From contig JAPFBL010000034.1 in the NCBI GenBank assembly GCA_026182355.1, positions 1,496,501 to 1,560,500 on the forward strand: a stretch of DNA of 64,000 bases, written 5' to 3'. A program made the position numbers and the translations under genes. Positions 46,836 to 57,390 of this stretch are shown here, piece after piece (the stretch's first letter is position 1; each line of letters starts with the position of its first letter). Source of the DNA: Hermatobates lingyangjiaoensis. Lineage: Eukaryota; Arthropoda; Insecta; Hemiptera; Hermatobatidae. Below the pieces are notes generated by a model. The model saw only the letters and a list, made by a program, of their open reading frames with translations. It had not been told where the DNA came from and ran no database searches.

Positions 46836-47490
46836 CTGGTACAACCGTCTCTGTACCAGTGCGCTTGGTTTCCCTCTCTTATCTCTTATCACTGTAAGTG
46901 TGTGTTTTTAATTTCTCTATGTTTCTTTAGTACATTGAACTGTATTTGTTCATTTTGGATCGTACTCGTATTTCCATCAAAAAGTGTATATATATAGTTC
47001 AATGTACATAAAAAAAAACGTAGAGAAATTAAAAACACACTTACAGTCTCTAATTTTCGGTTGAACCGTCTTCAGGAGAGATAAGAAAGGGAAACCAAGC
47101 GCACTGGTACAGAGACGGTTGGAGACCAACAATGTTGCCTCATATGCGCCCGGTCACAGAGAATAAGGTAGACAAGACTCAATTTAAGATTATATTAAAA
47201 CAGGAATATGAAAAATAATAATAAACACAAAAACAAATAAAATAATAAAAACTGAGGGACGAACAGAAGAAATGATACATCAATAAAAATTAAAATTTAT
47301 GGACTAAGCTTTAATAAAGAATAGAGAATAAGACTTCTCTGTACCAGTGCGCTTGGTTTACATTTCTTATCTCTCCTGAAGACGGTTCAACCGAAAATTA
47401 GAGACTGTACGTGTGTGTTTTTAATTTCTCTACGTTTCTTTATGTACATTCAACTGTATGTGTCCATTTCGGATCGTATTTTCATCAAAA
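46836..47490. repeat. Cluster of T3 copies including a long inverted pair
   Basis: 46836-46985 is a truncated plus T3. 46990-47290 is a minus T3 (core TCTTCAG 47069-47075) reaching about 200 bp into its 3' UTR. 47330-47490 is a plus T3 with core CTGAAGA at 47376-47382, ending in poly-A and TA. The two complete arms face head to head. Confidence 0.7.
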
Positions 47491-47504
47491 AAAAAAAAAA
47501 TATA

Positions 47505-48570
47505 TATATCTAAACAACAGTAAAATGTTGAAAAAATTAAATACGATATTTATAACGAAACAACTGGTCCGTCAGAATTTGAATATCACTCTGAAGAAGG
47601 TAAGTTATAGATATTGAAAAATGTTAATGCAATCATTGAATTCCTTACTGTGGTTCAGAAGTTGATATATGTTGCAAACAATATGCTGCAAAGTATGTTG
47701 CAAAGAAAGTTCATTCTTCACTAGGATGGTTTAAACCTACAGTGCAAGGGGTTAAATAATTTATATTTAGCGGTTTAAATAATGTATTTTTGTTAGCTTT
47801 AGTTGGAGTTAATCTCTATACTTAGTTTTTTAATTAGAGAAAAAGATTAAAAACTCTAAAAACTTGGATAACGAATAAAATTTCTCACATAAAATGAGAC
47901 TTTTAAATCAAGTTTATTTGATTAAGAACAAATTAAATGATTTTTGCTATATGTATTCATTCCAGGGAATAGTACCATTTATGAAAGCGCTATTGCCTTA
48001 GCACTACGACTTATTCAATACTCTTGTTTCCTAACCCACTCTCCTTACAAGCATGCAGTTTTTTTTTCCATCCTTCAAGTTTTAAATTACCTCAAATAGC
48101 CTTTGAAAAAGATTAAAACAAAGCCATTCATCCTTTGTGTTGCAAAAGACACTTTTCAAAATCAGTCACCCTTTTCCCTTGAGCTTCTTTTGAGAGAAAA
48201 TGTTCTTTCATCTTTGTTAATCTCCAAGTAGACATTAATTCATAGCAATAGTACCGTGAAGTAATCTCCTCTCCTTTATCAGAATATAATTAAGGTAGCA
48301 ATAAGCATAGATATCAATTTTTACCTTACAAACGTAATATTATGAATTTAAACTGGTTGTATTTCAAATAGCTGGCTAAATATTAATACAATAAAAGTGA
48401 CTTAAGAAATAGTCGAAAAAGAACAAAAACTACTGTTTCTTTACTAAATGTTTAATTATATTTTTACTGCTTTGTAATATTTCTAGGAAATAACAGGAAT
48501 ATTTTTATATTTATATAGCAGCTTATGTGCTATCAACCGGAGAGTTATTGAAGATGTGCAATTATTATAA
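47505..48570. other. Degenerate inverted repeat, then spacer
   Basis: 47505-47660 is a worn T1-like pair (ACTGGTCCGTCAG and CTCTGAAGAAGG). 47660-48570 has nothing recognised. Confidence 0.35.
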
Positions 48571-48572
48571 TA

Positions 48573-49147
48573 TACAGGGTGTCCATAAAGTCCGTGTGCA
48601 CTTTAAAAAAATTATAACTTTATTTATATTTTCGATAGAAATAATCTGTAAAATAGATTTGAAAGAAGTAAATCTATATTTTTTATGCTTTTATTGAAAT
48701 TTTATTTAAGTTTCCACATGCCCTCCATCATTAGCAATACAAAGGGTAATACGATTTTGCAGTACACGAAAAACATTTGCCAATTGATTTATAGTAATGC
48801 CTGAAATCACATTAGTTATTCTAGCTTTCAAATCTTCTAATGAACTAGGTTTGGTTGCATACACAATTGTTTTCACATGTCCCCATAAAAAAAAATCTAA
48901 TGGAGTCAAATCTGGTGAACGTGGAGGCCAATGAAATGGTCCACCCCTTCTGACAAAAAAAGCAAATATTTTTTACTTATCTAAAAATTGTTACGAATTT
49001 TTGTGGTGAAAAATTATTCAATAACTATCCTTAAAACTAGATACATGAAACTTTATAACATTTTTTACAGATTATTTTTATCGCAAATATAAATAAATTA
49101 AGTTATAAATTATTTAAAGTGCACATGGACTTTATGAACACCCTGTA
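48573..49147. mobile_element. Deleted mariner-type DNA transposon
   Basis: Inverted ends CAGGGTGTCCATAAAGTCC (from 48575) and GGACTTTATGAACACCCTG (to 49145), extending inward through GTGCAC.TTTAAA, are flanked by TA on both sides. TA duplication and length fit Tc1/mariner-superfamily elements. The 571-bp copy retains only the C-terminal end of a transposase. Confidence 0.8.
48706..48962 (-). pseudogene. Mariner-superfamily transposase, C-terminal fragment
   Basis: The minus-strand frame reads FFVRRGGPFHWPPRSPDLTP then LDFFLWGHVKTIVYAT and ends CIANDGGHVET with stop at 48706. SPDLTPLDFFLWG is the well-known segment around the last catalytic Asp of DDE/D transposases of this superfamily. About 85 residues remain of an expected 340 or so; the first two catalytic residues are absent. 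It lies inside the inverted-repeat element, so it is a deletion derivative. Confidence 0.8.
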
Positions 49148-49149
49148 CG

Positions 49150-49260
49150 AGGGTGTTCATAAATATATATAAAATATATATATATATAAAAATTATATAT
49201 ATATAAAAAGATTTGACATAAAGATTTCACCCATTTCTTATTGTGGTTTGGTCATATATA
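49150..49260. repeat. TA tracts and T1 scraps
   Basis: Short pieces of the T1 end (AAAAAGATTTGACATAAAG and CCCATTTCTTATTGTGG) are interleaved with TA runs. Confidence 0.5.
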
Positions 49261-49261
49261 T

Positions 49262-49610
49262 AAAAACAAATATAAATTTAAACTGAAAAAAACTCAAACT
49301 ATTCGCAAAGTCAACGTAAACATGACAACAGAAGTTATCAACAGGTAGTGACAAGGTGAGGTTTCCCCAGGGTCTTTTATATTTGTTTTTTAAGTAAATT
49401 GTCAAACTACGATAACTTTCTTGATAATGGTCGACGAAGACCGAAACATGTCGATGATATACAAGAATAAAGACTTTGGAGAACTGATTTATCTTGTCCC
49501 AAACTTATGGAAGCCAGAGGTAAGGAAATTTGAAAAATTAATTCAAAAATGCGTCAAAATTGAAATAGGCATAGGTTTTAATAGAACATGTATCAATGAA
49601 GGCCTGCTCC

Positions 49611-49640
<30 letters not shown>
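49262..49640 (+). repeat. PLE terminal repeat, family T8, with N-terminal ORF stub
   Basis: Contains ATGGTCGACGAAGACCG, a GAC...GTC hairpin (GACCGAAACATGTC), then GGAGAACTGATTTATC, and a frame ending GIGFNRTCINEGLLPKY directly at (TA)n. The same residues open the PLE relic at 59740 (CINKGLLLKYTNIRTYDP), so the terminal repeat overlaps the start of the ORF. Confidence 0.65.
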
Positions 49641-49645
<5 letters not shown>

Positions 49646-49880
49646 AAAAATTTTGGGCCTGAGATAGGTACCCATATTTGGGGCATTCGCAACGCAACCA
49701 AAGTGCAATGGAAGGGCTTCACCCTAGGGAAACCACCTTGCTGATCACGGTAACCCCTACGCCAGTAAGTACCACAAACATGGAGAAAAGTATTAGAGAA
49801 ATTGAGAGATTCAGTAAAAAATGTGAAATTAAAAATAGGCATACAATTTAACAAGACATATTACTATATATATATATATA
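49641..49880 (+). repeat. Second T8-related segment
   Basis: After the TA tract is a GC-richer patch (49650-49770), then sequence similar to the ORF stub (ATAGGCATACAATTTAACAA) again ending in TA. Confidence 0.45.
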
Positions 49881-49884
49881 TATA

Positions 49885-50075
49885 CATAATTCTATTTTTT
49901 TATTGACGTTTGATCTTGATTCAATAATACAAAACCTTTAAGCTTACGTTTCGTCTATAATTGTAGCCTTGAAAATGTCTACAAATATAGACGAAACGTC
50001 ACATTAAAGGTGTTGTATTATTGAAACAAGACCAAATCTCGATAAAAAAGAAAAGATATATGTGGTCGAGAAAAG
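49885..50075. repeat. Inverted pair of T9 tails
   Basis: The minus arm has ACCTTTAAGC, ACGTTTCGTCTATA. The plus arm has GCCTTGAAAATGTCTACAAA, TATAGACGAAACGTC. Helix II GTCTA/TAGAC with GAAAC is intact in the plus arm; its CTGANGA core is decayed. Confidence 0.65.
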
Positions 50076-50134
50076 GAAAACATTCAAATATATATTGTCA
50101 ACAGGAAAACGATCCGGAAAGGACAACAAACGTT

Positions 50135-50320
50135 TTGCAGTAAACTATAGATACAGGGTAAGGATATGAACACACTTACAGTCTCTAATTTTCTTGTGAA
50201 CTTGCGAAGCCACTGCGCTTGGTGTCCCTATCTCTACTCTCCTGTTGACAGTTCAACTAAAAATTAGAGACAGTAAGCGTGTTCATATCTTTACCCTGTA
50301 ACTATAGTTTACAGTGAAAG
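50135..50320. repeat. Inverted pair of T3-like tails (family T17)
   Basis: Arms share GTAAACTATAG, ACAGGGTAA(A)GATATGAAC and TCTCTAATTTT. The plus arm has CTCCTGTTGACAGTTC then AACTAAAAATTAGAGAC, a T3-type core with CTGTTGA. Confidence 0.65.
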
Positions 50321-50329
50321 ATTATAGAA

Positions 50330-52260
50330 AGAAGCGTAACAATTATGAGGCTATATATTCCGACTGTTAGTTAAAGAAACTTTACAAAAACCTGCTTACG
50401 AGAATTAATTTTACAAACATATCGAATTTTTTGATAAGTTTGTTTCAAGAAAAAACAATATAAATATAAAAAGTATCCTAAAAAGATTTGCCAATCTAAT
50501 GGCTACGAAAAATTATTTTGTTTAATCAAATTCTTCTTATTATCCAAAATATAGGATAAAAAAAACGTGTGGATACATATTTTTTCGAAATATTTAAACA
50601 CACTTTAAAATGTATTAAAATATTTATCGTGTTTTATATTTCTGGGATTTGCCAAAAAAAAAAAGAAAAAAGGAATTATATACAATTATTTATGTATGGT
50701 CACAAAAGATGTTATGCAACGGTTTTGTTACAGAGTGAGTAACTGTATGACTCTGGATCTACACTGAGTATTAACAAGACATATTAAAAGTAGATGCCGC
50801 TGCCCTATGGAGTGAACATGTTGAACACTCGTATTCAGGTAGAGTACTTGGTTGACTGTGGTTACTCGTTACTCCGGGTCAGAGCTCATCGATATGAATA
50901 CAACCTTTTTAAAACTACATTCAAAAAATAGCTCCAACCTAAAAGTAATGAATGAGATTTTAACCATCTGTTGCCACAATGCAGGTTCCCACCCGAAAAC
51001 AAATTGCTTCTCACACTATGACTTATTAAATCATTCAGTTGAATGGAATCTACCAAGTAAGGTCAGATGTTTCCTTCAGCAGTGTCCGTTTTTTAGCCTT
51101 ATTCTCTCATAGAATGTATACATCCAAATTTTAAAGTAGTCTACAATTAATATCAATAAAAGTAAACCAATTAATAAGTACTAAAAATTATTTAATTAAT
51201 TGATGCTTTTCCTACCAGTCTGCCAATTATGAGAATATGATTGGGTTGTTTGTTACAACAATTGGTGAAAGCTTGGGAGACGTGTCTCTATTGAATTACC
51301 ATAGTCAGTAATGACCTGATAGAAATTCTGTAGGTTCTTATTTTTATGATATACTATTGACTTGTCATAATTATTATTATTATGCATGATTTCTGAAGTG
51401 ATCTTAAGATCAAGCAAGTTACTCAAAAAGTAAGGAGTCAATCTTGTTTGGTGGTGTTGACTATTCTTTAAGACTAGTCAAATGATACTTCAGATTAAAT
51501 GAATTCTGTAGAATCTAAATAGCAGGATTACAAGTAGCCGTAGAGTCTAGAGGAGTTGTCGCCAAACTTATTTCCCTATTGCCCACTTTTCACAAGGTTG
51601 TTGGCTTATCGCCCTTCAAGACAAAACAAAAACATCTGTAACTAAATTTAATATCTATAGAGTTACAAAAATGAAACAGTAAAAAGTCTAACTACGATGA
51701 CAAAAATTAATACTTAATGAGAGGTTTGTCCTTCTAGTTGCATGCATGCGTCGCGTTGGTTTCATTGCCTTATTAGAAAACGTTTGATTGAATATGAGAT
51801 ATATATGTAGTTGTGTGTTGGAAGGCGAAGCGACAAATCTATATTGTAGGTAGTCAATTGAATATTTTCCACAAATCTTCTTTACTTTACGAGGTATTAC
51901 AAAAATAAAATATTTGAATATTATGGAACTGACACATACAACGAAGATTAGCCTCACTGACTGATTAAAACTACGGTTGAAACCACTTATTATTACGCAA
52001 ATGAACTGGTCATGAGTCAACCATCTCTAGTGATGAATGGCCAAGCTATCTTCTCTAAAAGTCAGCCTCACTCAAAACAAAAGTACAACTACAAAGATTA
52101 GATAGATTGTGAAACTGTTTTTCCGTGTTCGCCTATCTACTCGTATCTTGTCAAATGCCCACCTTAGTTACTAAATCGACCACGTTGACGATCACTGGTC
52201 CAGAAACTCTCCTGGACTAAAAACATACGAGTATGTGGTCAATTCGTGTAGTTTAATTTT
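50330..52260. other. Spacer, nothing recognised
   Basis: 51540-51650 has a weak hAT-like patch (CGCCAAACTT, GCCCACTTTTC) without termini. ORFs at 50852 and 51688 lack recognisable domains. Confidence 0.35.
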
Positions 52261-52293
52261 TAGGAGTTGTTGGTATTTAGTAAAACTGACATG

Positions 52294-52690
52294 AAATACC
52301 TGTCGGTATTTAACCTGAAATACCTGTCGGTATTTAACCTGAAATACCTTACGGTATTTAACCTGAAATACCTGTCGGTATTTAACTTGAAATACCTGTC
52401 GGTATTTAACTTGATATACCTGTCGGTATTTAACTTGAAATACCTGTCGGTATTTAACTTTAAATACCTGTCGGTATTTAACCTGAAATACCTGTAGGTA
52501 TTTAACCTGAAATACCTTTCGGTATTTAACCTGAAATACCTGTCGGTATATAACTTGAAATACCTGTCGGTATTTAACCTGAAATACCTGTCGGTATTTA
52601 ACCTGAAATACCTTTCGGTATTTAACCTGAAATACCTGTCGGTATTTAATCTGAAATACCTGTCACAATTTAACCTGAAATACCTGTTCT
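52294..52690. repeat. 24-bp minisatellite, each unit a hairpin
   Basis: AAATACC recurs 17 times at an exact 24-bp spacing from 52294 to 52678, with unit AAATACCTGTCGGTATTTAA then CCTG/CTTG. AAATACC and GGTATTT pair over a 4-base loop in most units. Twenty-four being a multiple of three, one frame stays open and reads YLSVFNLK repeats, broken only by a TAG at 52495. No start context or other gene signal supports translation. Confidence 0.9.
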
Positions 52691-52699
52691 GTAAAGTTT

Positions 52700-53600
52700 T
52701 ACCTCACTTCATGCAGCCTATTCCGCTCATTATTTTCCAACTACAAGTATATCTCCTTATTTATTCATTTTCTGTTTTTCTAAGTTATATAATTTATAAG
52801 TTATAATTAAGATTTTGATTTTTGTTCATGAACTTGAAAAACTAGTTGACTCTTGAGAAAACTTAGTTTTTAGTATCTTTACCATACTCTATAATTTTCA
52901 AGTGTTATTTTTTTCTGTTTACTGTATTTCATATGTTTACTAAGTATTGAAAATACGAAAATGAGTTTTTCTTTTTTGTGTCAATATTAATTCAAAACTT
53001 TTTTTAGTACGGATTGTTTAAACTTATCTCAAATTATTGAATTAAAGCATTTATTTATAATGAATAAGGGTTCTATTTTTAATTTAAAATTAGAATTTTA
53101 AAAATAATTGTTTTAAGTGGAAATGAATTGCTAATATTTTGCCTGTAGCTAAGTAGTACATGCAAATGATAGAATATTTGAAAGAGTTTATTCCTTGAAA
53201 TGACCTGACAAATGTAAAATGAACTGACTTTAAATGGAATACTTCTCAGCGTTGTTTGGGCGGGTCAAATTATATTTGAAGCTGTATGTAGAGCACCTTA
53301 ACTATTAGCCGTAGGCAGTAATTGAGGGGTTTTTCTTAAGGCAGTAAAAGAGGAATGGTTTAATGAAAGTAATTGCCTTAAGACTTGTGGACACTTTCTT
53401 TATTAATAAGTTGGGATGCAGACCTGTGTGATTATCTATGTTGACGAGTTATTAACTTAATGACCTCTGCCACACTCGGCTTTCTCTAGCCCTCAGCCAC
53501 TCCCCCTAACACGGAAGCCTTTGCCTCTTCTCAACTCTTTACATTACTTTTTCAAATAGATACTTTTTTTTTTTTTAATTAACTAGGCAGCTGTGCTCTC
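52700..53600. other. AT-rich spacer, nothing recognised
   Basis: No supported feature. Confidence 0.45.
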
Positions 53601-53673
53601 TGTAGCCTTTAGTTGCACTCTCCTAGTTGTTCCTCTCCCTCACTCTCTCTTTCAACTAGCCTTTCTCCTCTTT

Positions 53674-53676
<3 letters not shown>

Positions 53677-53723
<47 letters not shown>
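53677..53723. repeat. (CT)n microsatellite
   Basis: Uninterrupted CT run. The Ser/Leu ORF across it is an artefact. Confidence 0.95.
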
Positions 53724-53725
<2 letters not shown>

Positions 53726-53883
53726 AACACTCCCTTATTGTCAGTCAGTTAGTCGTTCTCCATTCCAGACTATAATAGATTTAACATGTTTTGCCAGGAC
53801 CACATCCACTGGTTGGCAGGTGAACACCACTGTCACTTCCAGTCACTATCCAATCAGTGTTTTTATAAACACTATCAACTATT

Positions 53884-54044
53884 GTAGGGTAAAAATCTAA
53901 TGAATTGGTCTCCACATATAAAAATTTAATGATATAAAAAACGCGTTTCGAACACGTAGTGTTCTTCCTCAGGCATTAGATTTCATTAGATTTTTACCCT
54001 ACAATGAGTAAATACCATATAATAACTGATTGCACTACATTAGA
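53884..54044. mobile_element. T6 inverted-pair element with 13-bp target duplication
   Basis: ACTATCAACTATT at 53871-53883 is repeated at 54045-54057, flanking a T6 minus arm (GCGTTTCGAACACGTAGTG, TCCTCAG at 53966-53972) joined at its truncated end to a T6 plus tail (GATTTTTACCCTACAATG to TTAGA). The pair has therefore inserted as one unit. Only the minus arm has the hammerhead-like core. Confidence 0.8.
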
Positions 54045-54059
54045 ACTATCAACTATTTT

Positions 54060-54475
54060 ATATGCAACTAAGCTGTTGTTACTCTTGTTTTAATTTATGA
54101 CGTTTAACTTTTTTTTATCTAAGTTCATGACTAAAGTGTAATTTCAGAGATCTATTTGAGGTACCTTTAATATTAGCATCCTTCTTTACTAATCAGAAAC
54201 TTATTTTATTAAATATTTTTTCTTTTTCCTTCTATTATATTTATTTTTCATGGGTGCTGGCTGCTTCTAAAAGAATTTTTCACTTAACTGTTTAAATTAT
54301 TAATTTCAAGTTTTATTAATTTTGATATATAATTGATTTCAATATTTGTGAATACTTTTATATATAATTTATTATAATATTATTCATAATGCTTGTTAAT
54401 ATTTATTCCCTTTCTCCTTTTTTTTTGTTAATAATATTTCAGAGCACCGTATTGTTTATTATTATTATTTAATAC
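54060..54475. other. AT-rich spacer, nothing recognised
   Basis: No supported feature. Confidence 0.45.
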
Positions 54476-54479
54476 TGTC

Positions 54480-54630
54480 GTGTGAGACAACACTGTTGGT
54501 CTCCAACCGATGCTTTGCTAGTGAGCTTATCACAATCTCTACTCTCCTGATGATGGTTAAACCAAAAATTAGAGCCTGCAGTTTATGCAGTCTTTTTGTT
54601 ACTTATAGTTTACCCTGAAACGTATATATA
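54480..54630 (+). repeat. T3-like tail (family T17)
   Basis: CTCCTGATGATGGTTAAACC with core CTGATGA at 54547-54553, extra T, GGTT/AACC hairpin, AAAAATTAGAG. CTC/GAG can form helix I. G12 is replaced by A. Confidence 0.6.
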
Positions 54631-54635
54631 AATAT

Positions 54636-55188
54636 ATATTCGTGTATGTAGGAAGCAGACCTTCGTTTACGCACCTCTTGTTCAATTTTGAGCCTGTTTT
54701 AAATTTCACATCTTTTCTATTGAGACTCTCAATTTAACTGACATGGTTTCTTCATGTTTGTGATAGATCAAATGAAATAAAAGATAGATCAATTCATCAA
54801 TTTTTTATTTAAATATTCCGACATGATTCGGTCTTCGTAGACCATTTTCAATGATTTTAGTCATACAAAAATATAACTAAAATCTAATTCAAGAACATGC
54901 ATAAATGCAATGTTACCTTTAGTGATTATTTATTTATACGTTTTCTTCAATTAGGTTTTAGTTATATTTTTCTACCATTATATGATCCTTGAAATTGTCA
55001 GCGAGGACCGTAACATGTCGGAATAAGTCAATACATATTTTGGTGAATTGATCTATATTCTACATTAACATGGAGAAAGTATGAAAGAAAACTACAGAGT
55101 GAGTAGAAAAGGTGAGAAAATAAAAATAGGCATCAAATTTAACGAGACGTGCATAAATGGAGGTCTGTTTCCTAAATAATATATATAT
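54636..55188. repeat. Inverted pair of T8 terminal repeats
   Basis: Minus arm: stub with RCVNEGLLPTYTN, then GATAGATCAATTCATCAA and CATGATTCGGTCTTCGTAG. Plus arm: GTCAGCGAGGACCGTAACAT, GTCGGAATAAG, GAATTGATCTATATTC and a stub with FNETCINGGLFPK, ending in TA. Head-to-head, tails out. Confidence 0.65.
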
Positions 55189-55962
55189 ACAGTGGTACCT
55201 CGGGATACGAGTTTAATTCATTCCGTAACCTTACTCGTATGTCAATTTACTCGTATCTCAAAGCAATTTTCCCCATTGAAATCAATTGAAATGTCATTAA
55301 TCCGTTCGAACCACAAAAATTCTTGCCCCTAATTGTTTTTGTTACGTGATTTTGGAGAAAAAAATGTATTTATAAATAACAAATATTGTATAAAAACATA
55401 TTAAAAGAGAATGTAGAGGTGGTTAGAAAAAACTGGTTAAAAAACTGGTTTTATTAAGTTTACGTACATATGTAATTAGTATTTTGGTTATTTAAATTTA
55501 ACTTAGACATAACTTAAATGTTACTGTATCAAAAAAATACAGTAGCTTCGCAGGATTAAAAAAAAACTGTCCAAGGAGGTTTGTTTCTTCCTCCGTTTCA
55601 GAATGCTACGGAAATGAGTTAGTCAAGTTTCATTAAATAGATGCGATGCACGACCAGTTGCAACTTTTTCGGGGTGTGTCTTTGCAAAGAACTGTGAAAT
55701 GTGAAACTCTCTCCCACATTCCCAAGATCTTCCAATTGAATTGATCTTCCAATTTTCACAGGTAAACTGAGAACTGAGTGGGCAGTAAGCGGGATTGTAG
55801 AAAAAAGAAATGTGCATATTTATGAATGACCTGATACTACAATTGTCTGTTCCTCGTATCTCAAATTTAACTCGTATTTCAAAACAAAATTTTGCTTATT
55901 TGACAGCTCGTATCTCAAATAACTCGTATGTTGGGGCACTCGTATCCCAAGGTATCACTGTA
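55188..55962. mobile_element. Tc1/mariner-superfamily element, non-autonomous
   Basis: Inverted ends CAGTGGTACCTCGGGATACG (from 55190) and CGTATCCCAAGGTATCACTG (to 55960) are flanked by TA. Subterminal ACTCGTAT..CTCAAA is repeated several times. A 64-codon minus ORF (55623-55817) may be transposase debris, but I cannot place it. The 771-bp size is too short for a full transposase; pogo/Tigger affinity is possible. Confidence 0.75.
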
Positions 55963-55965
55963 TAT

Positions 55966-56070
55966 ATAAAATAAATTCAAAACGAAGGAAACTCAATCGA
56001 TATTTCGATGTGAGTTATGTCTGTGTCTTTCTGTGTGTTTCCTTCGTTTTGAATTTATTTTATTTAAAAA
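55966..56070. repeat. Small inverted repeat with T11-like centre
   Basis: AAATTCAAAACGAAGGAAAC and GTTTCCTTCGTTTTGAATTT enclose CGATATTTCGATGTGAG, a remnant of a T11-type tail. Confidence 0.55.
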
Positions 56071-56124
56071 AGTTCACTGGAACGGTTTGTTTTAATTGTT
56101 ATATATATATATATATATATATAT

Positions 56125-56300
56125 ATACTAAACAGGGAAAACAGAAAAATAGATAACTGAAAAAGGCTATTTCCACCCAAAATCTTGAACGCATGTACCT
56201 CTTCTTATTACCCTCTACTTTCTTCCTGATGATGAACTTTGGTTAAAAATAGTGATCCAGTAAGTGTTCTCATTCTTTATGTGCTGTTTTTTCAGATATA
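56125..56300 (+). repeat. PLE-like tail, family T18
   Basis: CTGATGA at 56226-56232, extra T, GAACTTTGGTTAAAAATAG, then GTAAGTGTTCTCATTC and TA. The left part has a partial inverted copy (AACAGGGAAAACAG). Confidence 0.45.
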
Positions 56301-56309
56301 TATATATAC

Positions 56310-57035
56310 TCATTTCACTTTAGTAAAAGATAGTTAAAAGTGAATTTTGGCGACATCTGCATGACCATTGAAAATAACAACTAAAAACCATATTTTTATG
56401 ATATTATCAGGCTAATGTAAATAACGTAATATCTAATATATTGTTTAATTCTAACTTAAAATTTCTGATCTGTAGGTTTATTTACTGAGTTGAACCGGAA
56501 TAATACCAGATGTGCTAAGGAAATATATTCAATGCAGAAAGTTGTAATGCTTGTATGGGAGTGGCTTGGAATATTAATGAACTGAGGTCCCATAAACGAG
56601 GCCTGGTAAATATCTCAGTTAGGGCAATGCCTTAGGCTCAGCGATTCATCCTTGTTAATTAATTAAAATTGATTGTCTTTCCTAATAGCTTCATAAATAG
56701 ACATTCTTCGTTGAAACAGTGGTGCTTGTTTTTGACTAATTTCAAATTGAATTAGCAATAATGTAATGCTCGAAGACTGAAATGAGAAATTGTTTATGAC
56801 TATTTCCTGGGTTTAAGAAGATAACAGATAAATACGAATTACATTTTTAGAATAATCGTCCATCATATATATAGTTCATAATGTTCCTTACTTAACTGGG
56901 TTAGTTACTATTTATTTATTAATACTTGGGTTAACATCTAGGTTAACATCTAAGGACTTAAACACAGAATACATGATTAAATCCAAACCCATGCCATAGA
57001 TCTGTATATTCGTACATACAATACGATATACGTTC
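56310..57035. other. Spacer, nothing recognised
   Basis: No supported feature. Confidence 0.45.
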
Positions 57036-57039
57036 AAAC

Positions 57040-57390
57040 CATTATACAATATACAATATGAGAAATGAAAAGAAAAGGCTAATATCTTTCAACCGGAACA
57101 AGCAGTCTTCGTCAGAGTCAAATCCTAACTGAAAACAAAGATGCAGAAACATCTAGTAAAGGGTTGAGAGGAGTTGGAGTAAAGAGTGGTATTTTAAAAG
57201 GATGTAAAGTGCAGGAAAGGTTTATGAAGAGATATTAGGGTAAATAAAGGAGTACAAGAAGAAATAAGTAAAAAAACTATCTTACAGCTGTCAACCCTCT
57301 TAGACTCCTAAGGAGGAACTATTGTCCTCCTCGAGACAGAGTCAGGTTTGAAAAGCCTATTACTAATGCTCACAATATTAGATATTAAAT
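57040..57390 (-). repeat. PLE 3' UTR and T1 tail
   Basis: Directly downstream of GIY-YIG coding remains on the minus strand. Contains CATCCTTTTAAAATACCACT and the T1 core CTGACGA (57109-57115), then the first part of the T1 tail. This joins T1 to a PLE coding region and matches the long T1 copy at 41160-41600. Confidence 0.75.
57077..57119 (-). ncRNA. Hammerhead-like ribozyme motif, family T1
   Basis: On minus: GACT (57116-57119) faces AGCC (57077-57080; AGTC in most T1 copies, which pairs fully). Then CTGACGA (57109-57115), extra A (57108), helix II GACTG/CGGTT (57091-57107), GAAA (57087-57090), GATATT. In consensus T1 (as at 14205 and 43465) helix III is AG/CT and T17 precedes AGTC. This copy has two weakened pairs. 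Confidence 0.55.

Noticed and set aside
49421..49854. ORFs of 73 and 103 codons considered as genes
   Set aside because: The plus one is a T8 terminal-repeat stub ending in TA; the minus one is its antisense through TA.
52267..52806. Repeat protein with YLSVFNLK units
   Set aside because: The frame is kept only because the unit is 24 bp. There is an in-frame TAG and no promoter, splice or start context; kept as a minisatellite.
53613..53900. Ser/Leu-rich 95-codon ORF
   Set aside because: It is driven by a (CT)n tract and runs into a T6 repeat.
55623..55817. Stand-alone gene of 64 codons
   Set aside because: It lies wholly inside a TA-flanked inverted-repeat transposon and has no independent signals.
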